64,000 nt of DNA from NCBI GenBank assembly GCA_035760965.1, contig DASTRY010000041.1, forward strand, positions 1 to 64,000, written 5' to 3'. Shown piece after piece: positions 27,570 through 34,863 of the stretch; positions within the stretch are counted from its first letter, which is position 1, and every line of letters begins with the position of its first letter. A model generated the notes under the pieces. It did not search any database. It saw only the letters and a list, made by a program, of their open reading frames with translations, and was not told the origin of the DNA. Both the position numbers and the translations under genes were made by a program. Origin of the DNA: JADGHX01 sp035760965 (GTDB lineage: Bacteria > Pseudomonadota > Gammaproteobacteria > Steroidobacterales > Steroidobacteraceae).

Positions 27570-28174
27570 TGGCAACACGTGGATTCACCGGCCGGCCGCG
27601 GCCGCCCGGCACGACGGGTCGACTGCCGCCCGGGCAGTCGCTGACGCAGGACTTCCCGGTGCTATCGGCCGGTCCGACGGAGTTCGTGGATCTGAAGGAC
27701 TGGCAGTTCGTGTTGAAGGTCGGCCCGAAACCGGTCGCGTCCTGGAGCTGGGCCGAGTTCAATGCGCTCCCTCAGACGAGCTTCACGCGCGACATTCACT
27801 GCGTGACCAAGTGGTCGAAATTCGACACGCTCTGGCGCGGCGTGCTCATCGACGACCTTCTCGATGCCGCAGACCTCACGCCGCCGACGAAGTACACGCT
27901 CGCGCATTCGTTCGGCGGGTACACGACGAATGTGCCGCTCGCCGATCTCGTGGACGGCAAGGCGATGATCGCCACGATGTACAACGGCCAGCCGATCACG
28001 CCCGACCACGGCGGACCGGCGCGCCTGCTCGTCCCGCATCTGTATTTCTGGAAGTCCGCCAAATGGGTGAACGCGCTCCAGTTCACGGAGCGAGACGAGG
28101 CAGGCTTCTGGGAGCTGCGCGGCTATCACATGTACGGCGATCCGTGGCGCGAGCAGCGCTTCACCGGTGACTGA
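27569..28174 (+). CDS. Sulfite-oxidase-like molybdopterin protein
   Basis: Molybdenum-cofactor protein of 201 residues, a stand-alone oxidoreductase molybdopterin-binding domain like YuiH and the MsrP/sulfite-oxidase superfamily. The molybdenum-ligating cysteine lies in DIHCVTKWS (Cys78). DHGGPARLLVPHLYFWKSAKWV is the typical cofactor-pocket segment, and the C-terminus ends WELRGYHMYGDPWREQR. No signal peptide is evident, so it is probably cytoplasmic. It starts by a TGATG overlap with the DUF6607-like gene, and the FNR-like gene starts inside its last codons. So it is likely paired with that reductase as electron partner. Substrate unknown. Confidence 0.9.
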   Translation: MATRGFTGRPRPPGTTGRLPPGQSLTQDFPVLSAGPTEFVDLKDWQFVLKVGPKPVASWSWAEFNALPQTSFTRDIHCVTKWSKFDTLWRGVLIDDLLDAADLTPPTKYTLAHSFGGYTTNVPLADLVDGKAMIATMYNGQPITPDHGGPARLLVPHLYFWKSAKWVNALQFTERDEAGFWELRGYHMYGDPWREQRFTGD

Positions 28175-28979
28175 CGAAGCTTCGCCAGCCGTGACGCCGA
28201 CAGTGCGCGAGCGGTTGCGCTGGCAGACCGCGACCATTCGCCGCATCGAGCGGCGAACGTCGACGGTGGTCAGCTTCTTTCTCACACCCTCGCAGCCGTT
28301 TGCCTTTGTCGCGGGTCAGCACGTGGACGTGCGACTGACCGCGCCCGATGGATATCGGGCCGAGCGCAGCTATTCGATCGCTTCCGCACCGGAGACGTCG
28401 GAGCTCATCGAGCTGACGATCGAGCGGCTCGATGACGGGGAGGTGTCCCCGTACTTTCACGACGTCGCCGCGATCGGCGACGGGATCGACCTGCGCGGCC
28501 CGATCGGCGGCTACTTCGTGTGGACCGTTGCGGACCCTGCGCCGGTCATGCTGGTCGGAGGCGGTTCAGGCATCGTGCCTTTCATGAGCATGTTGCGCCA
28601 TCGCGCGCACCACGTGCGCGCCATGCGAGCGGCTGAGACGACGGACGGTCCGCGAACGGCGCCGCCTCGCATGCTGCTGCTGTTCTCGGCGCGAACCTGG
28701 GACGACGTCATCTATCGCGACACGCTCATCGATCTCGCTTCCGCGCGCGACGGTTTCGAGCTCGCGATCGCGCTGACCCGCGACTCGGCACGACGGGCGG
28801 GCGACTACTCACGCCGCGTCGACACGCCGATGATGCGCGAGCTGCTCGCGCGACTGCCCGAGCCGCCGCGTCAGGTCTATATCTGCGGCTCGAATCCCTT
28901 CGTCGAAGCCGCGTCGCAGGCGCTCATCGCGGCGAACGTCCCGCGCAATCTCATCCGCACCGAGCGCTACGGCGGTTGA
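28167..28979 (+). CDS. FAD/NAD(P)-binding ferredoxin-reductase-like protein
   Basis: Flavoprotein reductase of 270 residues, starting at GTG 28167 inside the end of the preceding gene (8-base overlap). The FAD-binding barrel has the RSYSIASAP motif. The NAD(P) domain has VMLVGGGSGIVPFMSM, and near the C-terminus comes VYICGSNPFVEAA. There is no 2Fe-2S domain (no C-x4-C-x2-C cluster), so it resembles the FNR-like partners of sulfite-oxidase-like proteins rather than phthalate dioxygenase reductases. It probably passes electrons from NAD(P)H to the molybdopterin protein encoded just upstream. Confidence 0.9.
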   Translation: MTDEASPAVTPTVRERLRWQTATIRRIERRTSTVVSFFLTPSQPFAFVAGQHVDVRLTAPDGYRAERSYSIASAPETSELIELTIERLDDGEVSPYFHDVAAIGDGIDLRGPIGGYFVWTVADPAPVMLVGGGSGIVPFMSMLRHRAHHVRAMRAAETTDGPRTAPPRMLLLFSARTWDDVIYRDTLIDLASARDGFELAIALTRDSARRAGDYSRRVDTPMMRELLARLPEPPRQVYICGSNPFVEAASQALIAANVPRNLIRTERYGG

Positions 28980-28983
28980 GGGC

Positions 28984-29439
28984 TCAACCCCACTGCGCGA
29001 GCTCGCGCTGGAGACGGGTCACGTCGTACGAGGCCAGCTCCATCGGCACTTCGGCCTCGATGCGCTCGGTGACCTCCTTGTGCAGCGACTTGCGCAACGT
29101 GCCGAGCACCTTCGGCGGCGCGACGATGATCAGTCGCTGAAAGCGATTGGCGTGCGCTTGCTGGTACAGGGCGTTGGCGATGTCGCTCGCGAAGCGATCT
29201 TCCGCGAGCTGGTGCCAGTCGGTCGGCTCGAAGGCCCCGCGCAGGGTTTCGACATCGGCGCCGGCGCGCCGCCCCGGGCGGTCCGTACCCTGTTCGTGCG
29301 TCGGCGGGTTCTCCTGCTCGAGGATGCGCTCCGTAACGAGCTCGGGTCGCTGCACCGTGCCTTTGTTTCTGAAGAAGATCGCGCGAGCCCCATCGCCGAC
29401 GAGAACGAGCGCATCGTGAGGAATGCCTGGCTTCTGCAT
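28984..29439 (-). CDS. Host-attachment family protein
   Basis: Small cytoplasmic protein of 151 residues from the ATG at 29439, with AGGAG 7-8 bases upstream; an in-frame ATG at 29571 would add 44 random residues. It matches the Host_attach family: ALVLVGDGARAIFFRNKG at the start, then FASDIANALYQQAHANRFQRLIIVAPPKVLGTLRKSL, a release-factor-like fold. Despite the family name (from plant-associated bacteria), the molecular activity is unknown and relatives occur in many free-living proteobacteria. It is convergent with the reductase gene, 4 bases apart. Confidence 0.88.
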   Translation of the reverse strand: MQKPGIPHDALVLVGDGARAIFFRNKGTVQRPELVTERILEQENPPTHEQGTDRPGRRAGADVETLRGAFEPTDWHQLAEDRFASDIANALYQQAHANRFQRLIIVAPPKVLGTLRKSLHKEVTERIEAEVPMELASYDVTRLQRELAQWG

Positions 29440-29702
29440 GCGACTGCTCCTGACCGAGAGAGCGCGAAATCCGCAAGGAACGCGCCAGCGCCTGCATGCG
29501 TACGGGACCGCGCGCCCGGGCGCACGGTTCCGGCGCCGCCGGTCCCTAAAGGAGTGCACCGACCGCGCCATTTGCGCACCGCAGCGGAGGCGTTTGCTCG
29601 ACCTCGGCCGCCGCGGCGGGCGACGGAGCGGCCGTTCGCCCCGCGCTCCCGCTTGCGCTAGAGTTTCACGCGCTCAGAGCTGACAGAGCTCGTGGAACGT
29701 CC

Positions 29703-30155
29703 ATGGAACAGAAGCGCAAGGTCATCCCGCCCGTCTATTTCTTCCTCACCTTGGTCTCGATGGCAGCGCTGCAATGGCTGTTGCCCCTCGCCCGAATCGT
29801 CACGCCGCCGATCTCGTACGCCGGGATCGTGCTCATCGTCGCCGGCATGTGGCTCGGCGGGCATGCGTTCCGGGGCTTCAGCAAGGCGGGCACGCCGGTC
29901 GTTCCGTTCGAGCGGTCCACGGTGCTCGTGACGGATGGCTCCTATCGGATCACGCGCAATCCCATGTACGTCGGGATGGTGATGATCCTCGCGGGTATCG
30001 CGCTCCTCCTGGGCACCGTCGGGCCATGGCTGCCGATTCCGATCTTCGTGTGGGTGATTCGCTCGCGCTTCATCCTCGGCGAGGAGCGGTTCCTCGAGGA
30101 GCTGTTCGGACAGCAATACCTCGAGTACAAGAGCCGCGTACGCCGCTGGCTGTAA
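29703..30155 (+). CDS. Isoprenylcysteine-carboxyl-methyltransferase-like membrane protein
   Basis: Integral membrane methyltransferase-like protein of 150 residues with four hydrophobic segments. The PEMT/ICMT-type signature is present: TRNPMYVGMVMIL, followed by a C-terminal EERFLEELFGQQYLEYKSRVRRWL. The RNP-Y segment and the final acidic helix bind S-adenosylmethionine in this superfamily. Bacterial members methylate lipids or unknown small molecules in the inner membrane. It stands between the host-attachment gene (divergent) and an AraC regulator 87 bases downstream. Confidence 0.87.
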   Translation: MEQKRKVIPPVYFFLTLVSMAALQWLLPLARIVTPPISYAGIVLIVAGMWLGGHAFRGFSKAGTPVVPFERSTVLVTDGSYRITRNPMYVGMVMILAGIALLLGTVGPWLPIPIFVWVIRSRFILGEERFLEELFGQQYLEYKSRVRRWL

Positions 30156-30242
30156 CACTGCCGAGCGCAATTTCGATCAAACGCGCCGCCGCTCGCGCGC
30201 GCATCCTGCGAAGCGTGCCTCGCAACGAGTCGTGACCCGCAC

Positions 30243-31076
30243 ATGACACCTGTGCAGAAAGCGCTCTGGTATGTCGAAAGCCACTTCGCCAGCGAGCTCT
30301 CGCTCGATGAGATTGCCGCCGCGGCCGGCGCGTCGCGCTACTACATCACGCGCGCATTCACGGCAGTCTCCGGCCAGCCGCTCATGCGCTACGTGCGTGC
30401 ACGCCGTCTCAGCACGGCGGCGCGCGCACTGGCGGACGGCGCTCCCGACATTCTCACGGTTGCACTGGATGCGGGTTACGGCTCGCACGAGGCCTTCACG
30501 CGCGCCTTCGCCGACCACTTCGGCATCACGCCCGAGGCGGTCCGCGCGCAAGGCGCTCTCGCCAACCTCGACCTCGTGGAGCCCATCCGTATGGACCAGA
30601 CCCCGCTCGAAACCCTGCAACCTCCCCGCTTCGTCGGTAGCAAGCCGCTGCTGATCGCCGGCCTGAGCGAGCGCTACACGTGCGAAACCAGCGCGGGCAT
30701 TCCGGCGCAATGGCAGCGCTTTCTGCCGCACTTCAACCGAGTGCCCGGGCAGATAGGCAAGGTGGCCTACGGCGTCTGCTACAACACCGACGAGGCCGGC
30801 AACATGGACTATCTCACCGGTGTCGAGGTGCCGGACTTCTCACGCGTGCCTGCGGACTGGGCCCGTATCCGGCTGCCGGAACAGCGCTACGTCGTGTTCG
30901 ATCATCCGGGCCACGTCTCGGGCATCCGTCGAACGTGGGCGACGATCTGGAGCGCCTGGTTCCCCTCTTCCGGGCACGAGCCGGCGGACGGCCCGACCTT
31001 CGAGCGCTACGGCGAGCGCTTCGACTCGCAGACCGGCAACGGCGGTCTGGAAATCTGGATTCCGATCCGTCACTGA
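30243..31076 (+). CDS. AraC-family regulator with GyrI-like effector domain
   Basis: Regulator of 277 residues with the order reversed from classical AraC. The two helix-turn-helix units come first (residues 5-105: LSLDEIAAAAGASRYYITRAF and ILTVALDAGYGSHEAFTRAF). A GyrI-like small-molecule-binding domain follows (about 120-277, ending LEIWIPIRH). This arrangement is that of the Rob/SoxS-like multidrug regulators. In Rob-type proteins the C-terminal domain senses hydrophobic compounds. Target genes are not evident. Confidence 0.92.
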   Translation: MTPVQKALWYVESHFASELSLDEIAAAAGASRYYITRAFTAVSGQPLMRYVRARRLSTAARALADGAPDILTVALDAGYGSHEAFTRAFADHFGITPEAVRAQGALANLDLVEPIRMDQTPLETLQPPRFVGSKPLLIAGLSERYTCETSAGIPAQWQRFLPHFNRVPGQIGKVAYGVCYNTDEAGNMDYLTGVEVPDFSRVPADWARIRLPEQRYVVFDHPGHVSGIRRTWATIWSAWFPSSGHEPADGPTFERYGERFDSQTGNGGLEIWIPIRH

Positions 31077-31201
31077 TCCGGCCGGCGCCGATCCGGCCGC
31101 CTGCCAAGGAGACCCGCGCCGGGCGCGATACGCCCGTACAGCGGTGATCTTCTCGGCAGCCGATGCACGGCCGAGCGAACGCGGGCAAGGTACGGCCCGT
31201 C

Positions 31202-31945
31202 ATGAACACAGGACGCCGCTCGGTCGTCATCGCAGTGCTCGTCCTTGCCGCGCTCGTCACCGCGGGCTTCGTGTACGGCTCGATTCGCACGGCCCGCGTC
31301 GAAGCGCGGCTGCTCGAGCTGCCGGCGGACGATATTTCGGCTGACGAGACCCTCGTCGCTTTCGCAACGGCGCGCGGCCCGTACCTGTTCGTCGAGAACT
31401 GTGCCTCGTGCCACGGCGAAGACATGCGAGGCGACCCCAAGCGCGGCGTCCCGGACTTGCAGGACGCGATCTGGCTCTACGGCGACGGCAAGATCTCCGA
31501 GATCGAGAACACCATCCTGTACGGCATCCGCTCCGGCCATCCGAAGGCGCACAACGTCACCGACATGCCGGCGTTTCTGCGGACCGGTCAGCTCGCGCGC
31601 GCGGAGATCGACGACGTCGTCGAGTACGTGCTCAGCATCAGCAACCAGCCGCACGACCCCGCCGCTGCCGAGCGAGGCGCCGCGCTCTATCAGAACAAAG
31701 GCAACTGCTTCGACTGCCACAGCTCCGATGCGCTCGGGAATCCGGATTACGGCGCGCCGGCGCTGACGGGTCCCGCCTGGCTCTACGGCGGCAGTCGCGC
31801 CGAGCTCCGCCGCTCGGTGGACGAGGGTCGGCACGGGCTGTGTCCGTCGTGGATCGACAAGCTCGGTCCGGCGAACGTGCGCGCGCTCGCGATCTACCTT
31901 CACGAGGTGGTGCGCCACGCGGCGCCGCCGCCGCCCGACAAATAG
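31202..31945 (+). CDS. Membrane-anchored diheme cytochrome c (CcoP-like)
   Basis: Cytochrome of 247 residues from the ATG at 31202; an ATG at 31163 would add 13. One N-terminal membrane anchor (VVIAVLVLAALVTAGFVYG) is followed by two class I heme domains with sites CASCH (67-71) and CFDCH (169-173). The methionine or equivalent ligands lie in VTDMPAFL and in the second domain near the C-terminus. The spacing and LYG repeats resemble the diheme domain of cbb3 oxidase subunit CcoP/FixP. No oxidase subunits are adjacent, so it is a free-standing electron carrier facing the periplasm. Confidence 0.9.
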   Translation: MNTGRRSVVIAVLVLAALVTAGFVYGSIRTARVEARLLELPADDISADETLVAFATARGPYLFVENCASCHGEDMRGDPKRGVPDLQDAIWLYGDGKISEIENTILYGIRSGHPKAHNVTDMPAFLRTGQLARAEIDDVVEYVLSISNQPHDPAAAERGAALYQNKGNCFDCHSSDALGNPDYGAPALTGPAWLYGGSRAELRRSVDEGRHGLCPSWIDKLGPANVRALAIYLHEVVRHAAPPPPDK

Positions 31946-31973
31946 CAGCAACACTGGCGAAGGGGAGCACCGT

Positions 31974-32900
31974 TTGTCGTTTCTCGATTTCTCCCAAGCG
32001 CACACGCGCCGCTCGCTGACCCTCCTCGCCATCGGCGCGCTCGTGGGGCTGGCCATCGCCGGCTACGGGCTCTTCACCGCGCAAGGCACCGCGACCCGGC
32101 GCATGCCGGCCGAAGCCATCGCGACGGTGAACGGACGGCTCATCCTGCGCACGGATTTCGTCACGCAAGTGCAGACGCAGTTCGGCGTGCCGTTCGCGCA
32201 ATCCACGGAGGCGCAACGCCAGCGCGTGCTCGATGACATGATCGCCGAAGAGCTCATGGTTCAGCGCGGGCTCGAAGCGGATCTCGCGAGCTACGACCCC
32301 GAGGTGCGCCAAGCGCTCGTGAACGGCGTCGAGCTGCAGATCTTCGCGGATGTGCTCGCGCGGCAGCCGACGGAGCAGCAGCTGAAGGACTACTACGAGA
32401 GCCACCGGGAAAGATACGTGCGCGACGGCATCATGCAGCTCCGCGATCTCATGATCCCGGCGGGCCAGGGCTCGCAGCAGTCGATGGAGCCGGCGTTGCA
32501 CGTTGCGGGCAAAGCCGTCGACGCGCTCCGGCGCGGTAAGCCGCTCGAGCAGGTGATGAGCGAGTACGGGCTGCGCGATTCGCGGAAGCTGCTCGACTCG
32601 GGTCACGTCGATACGGGCGACGTGTTCGACTTTTCGGCGAAAGCGCGGCTCGATCCGCACGTGTTCGCGGTGGCCGCGAAGATGAGCGCCGGGCAGACGT
32701 CGGATCCGATCGTCGTCGCCGATGGCGTGCACGTCGTCGTCATGCTGAAGCGCGATCCGCCGCGCCAGCGGCCGTTCGACGAAGTCGCCAACGATGTCTG
32801 GACGGACCTGAAGAAAGATGCGCAGGACCAGGTGCGCAAGGCCAACCTGAAGTATCTCGCCGGCAAGGCCGACATCCGCATCGCGGAGCACAAGTGGTGA
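31974..32900 (+). CDS. Parvulin-type peptidyl-prolyl isomerase, membrane-anchored
   Basis: Folding factor of 308 residues starting at a TTG codon (31974), chosen because AAGGGGAG lies 6-8 bases upstream and the protein begins with its membrane anchor (LTLLAIGALVGLAIAGYGLF). A SurA-like chaperone part (VNGRLILRTDFVTQVQ...) is followed by a PpiC rotamase domain (about 150-265) with SDPIVVADGVHVVVMLKR. It would act on exported proteins in the periplasm. It is 28 bases after the cytochrome gene, and its stop overlaps the next gene's GTG. So it is in one operon with HupE/UreJ, a pairing I recall from other proteobacteria. Confidence 0.88.
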   Translation: MSFLDFSQAHTRRSLTLLAIGALVGLAIAGYGLFTAQGTATRRMPAEAIATVNGRLILRTDFVTQVQTQFGVPFAQSTEAQRQRVLDDMIAEELMVQRGLEADLASYDPEVRQALVNGVELQIFADVLARQPTEQQLKDYYESHRERYVRDGIMQLRDLMIPAGQGSQQSMEPALHVAGKAVDALRRGKPLEQVMSEYGLRDSRKLLDSGHVDTGDVFDFSAKARLDPHVFAVAAKMSAGQTSDPIVVADGVHVVVMLKRDPPRQRPFDEVANDVWTDLKKDAQDQVRKANLKYLAGKADIRIAEHKW

Positions 32901-34270
32901 GCCTGCTCACGCGACTGCGCCAGGCCATTGCAGCTGCGGCCGCCGAGCCGGTCGCGCAGCCCGCGCGGCACCGCCTCGCGCGCGACCTCTCGATTGCGCC
33001 CCCAGCGCTGCGGCATCTTCGGCGCGCCGCGCCTACCCTACCCCTCGCGCGGCGCCGCCTCGCGAGCGCGGTGACGAGCGCGGCGGGGCTGGCGCTGGCC
33101 GCTCTTCTTGCGCTCGCGCCGCTTGCGGCGCATGCGCACACGAAAAGCGAGACGTACACGGTGTGGCACATCGCCGGCACCTCCGTGCGCGCCACGTTCT
33201 CGATCCCGCTCGTCGAAGCCGATCGTCTCGCGAAAGACGGCGGGCGCGCCTCGAACGACGACATCACGCGCTACCTCGCCACGCACGTGTGGGTCACGTC
33301 GAAGGCAGGCAAGTGCGCGCTCGCCGGGCCGGTCCGCCCGGTCGCGGCCACCGAGCAGTTTCGCCGCTTCGACCTGGCGTTCGATTGCGCATCGAGCGAA
33401 AGCATCGCGCTGCACTCGTCCGCGTTCTTCGAGCTCGTCCCCTCGCACGTGACGCTCGCGCAGATCGAGCTCGACTCCGGCGACATGATCGAGCAGATGA
33501 TCACGACCGATCATCGCGATCTCGACCTCTCCGGCGGCGAAGCGGACGAGCTGCGCAGCGCGAGCTTCTTCGAGTACATGAAGATGGGCGTGATGCACAT
33601 CTTCACGGGCGTCGATCACATGTCGTTCCTGCTCGGGCTCGTGCTCATCTCGCGGCGCGCGCGCGATCTCGCGTTCGTCATCACGGGCTTCACGCTCGGC
33701 CACAGCGCCACGCTCGCGCTCGCCGTCACCGGCATCCTGCGGCCGCACGCGGAGTTCATCGACGCGCTCGTCGCGTTGACCATCGCGCTCATCGGCGCGG
33801 AGAACATCGCGGTGGCGACGCGCCGACCGGAGGTGATCTCCATCGGAGTCGCCTCGCTCCTCACGGTGATGGCGATTGCCAGCGCGGCCGGATTCGGCAG
33901 CCTGCCCGCCTCGCTCCTCGCGGGCGCCGCGCTGTTCGGCTCGTGCTATCTCATGATGTCCGGCCACCTGTACGACGCCGCTCGGCTGCGCCTCGTGGTC
34001 ACGCTGGTGTTCGGCCTCATCCACGGATTCGGCTTCGCGTCGGACCTGCTGGAAATGCGGCTGCCGACCGAGCGGCTCGTCGAGCTGCTCGTCGGGTTCA
34101 ACCTCGGTGTCGAGGTCGGACAGCTCACCTTGGTCTTCGCGCTCCTGGCTCTCGTTGCCCTGCTCGGACGCGTGCGCATCGCCTTGCCGCGCCCGATCGT
34201 CGTGGACGTGCTGTCCTCCGCGCTCGTCGGTCTGGGCATGTACTGGTTCATCAGCCGGAGTTTTAGGTAG
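32894..34270 (+). CDS. HupE/UreJ-family membrane protein
   Basis: Protein of 458 residues, starting at GTG 32894 or 32897 within the end of the PPIase gene. The first 75 residues are Arg/Ala-rich, ending in a hydrophobic signal (AGLALAALLALAPLAAHAH), so the true start may be later. A periplasmic domain of about 140 residues follows, then six or seven membrane helices of HupE/UreJ type. They carry the metal-linked motif GVMHIFTGVDHMSFLLGL and histidines in GFTLGHSATL and LIHGFGFASDL. Short HupE/UreJ proteins are nickel/cobalt permeases; the long form with a periplasmic domain is common but its metal is not established. Confidence 0.87.
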   Translation: MVSLLTRLRQAIAAAAAEPVAQPARHRLARDLSIAPPALRHLRRAAPTLPLARRRLASAVTSAAGLALAALLALAPLAAHAHTKSETYTVWHIAGTSVRATFSIPLVEADRLAKDGGRASNDDITRYLATHVWVTSKAGKCALAGPVRPVAATEQFRRFDLAFDCASSESIALHSSAFFELVPSHVTLAQIELDSGDMIEQMITTDHRDLDLSGGEADELRSASFFEYMKMGVMHIFTGVDHMSFLLGLVLISRRARDLAFVITGFTLGHSATLALAVTGILRPHAEFIDALVALTIALIGAENIAVATRRPEVISIGVASLLTVMAIASAAGFGSLPASLLAGAALFGSCYLMMSGHLYDAARLRLVVTLVFGLIHGFGFASDLLEMRLPTERLVELLVGFNLGVEVGQLTLVFALLALVALLGRVRIALPRPIVVDVLSSALVGLGMYWFISRSFR

Positions 34271-34354
34271 CCGTAGATCCAATTTAGGTAGTTGGACCCA
34301 TGTTTTGCGACGGCCGCGGGGCTAAACTGCGGACGCACATCGGGTCCCGCAGGC

Positions 34355-34795
34355 GTGTCCAACCGATTTCTCAGCCGTGTTCAGCACCACTGGCTCATCA
34401 GCATCCTGCTGGTAGCGGTGGTCACGCGCGCGCTGATTCCGGCGGGGTTCATGCCCTCGACGGAACGGCCGTTCACGTTCGAGATCTGTCCCGACGGGTT
34501 CCCGGCCCAACTCCTGCACGACTCTGACCCGCACGCCGCTCACCACCATCACGCACATGGCGCCAGTGGGCCGGCGGAGAGTCAGCACGGCGGTAGCGGC
34601 TCTCACGATCACGCCGCTCGTGCCGAGCATTGCGTGTTCGCAGCGGCAGCCGCGACGGGTCCGGCGCCGCAAGCCGCACTGCTGCTGGTGCCGATCGAAT
34701 CCGCTGTCGTCCATCACCTCTATCGCGCTCCCAGCGCGCCGGCTCTCGCGCGCTATCGCATTCAGCAACCGCGCGGACCGCCCGCGCTCTCCTGA
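34355..34795 (+). CDS. His-rich DUF2946-like protein
   Basis: Protein of 146 residues if begun at GTG 34355; an ATG at 34292 would add 21 residues. It has one hydrophobic segment with the DUF2946-type phrase ALIPAGFMPS followed by FEICPDG. A His-rich stretch (DPHAAHHHHAHG..., SGSHDHAARAEHC) follows, suggesting metal binding on the periplasmic side, and the C-terminus is Ala/Pro rich. Proteins of this type often sit before TonB receptors for copper or other metals, as here, 68 bases upstream of one. Function not established. Confidence 0.75.
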   Translation: MSNRFLSRVQHHWLISILLVAVVTRALIPAGFMPSTERPFTFEICPDGFPAQLLHDSDPHAAHHHHAHGASGPAESQHGGSGSHDHAARAEHCVFAAAAATGPAPQAALLLVPIESAVVHHLYRAPSAPALARYRIQQPRGPPALS

Positions 34796-34863
34796 CGAAA
34801 TACGTCCCGTTCGGTGCGGCGTGGCATGGCCACGGCCGTGCGTACTTCGTTCACGGAGAGCTT

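Noticed and set aside
34796..34863. Cobalamin or other riboswitch before the TonB receptor
   Set aside because: Only 68 bases separate the genes and no conserved box was seen.
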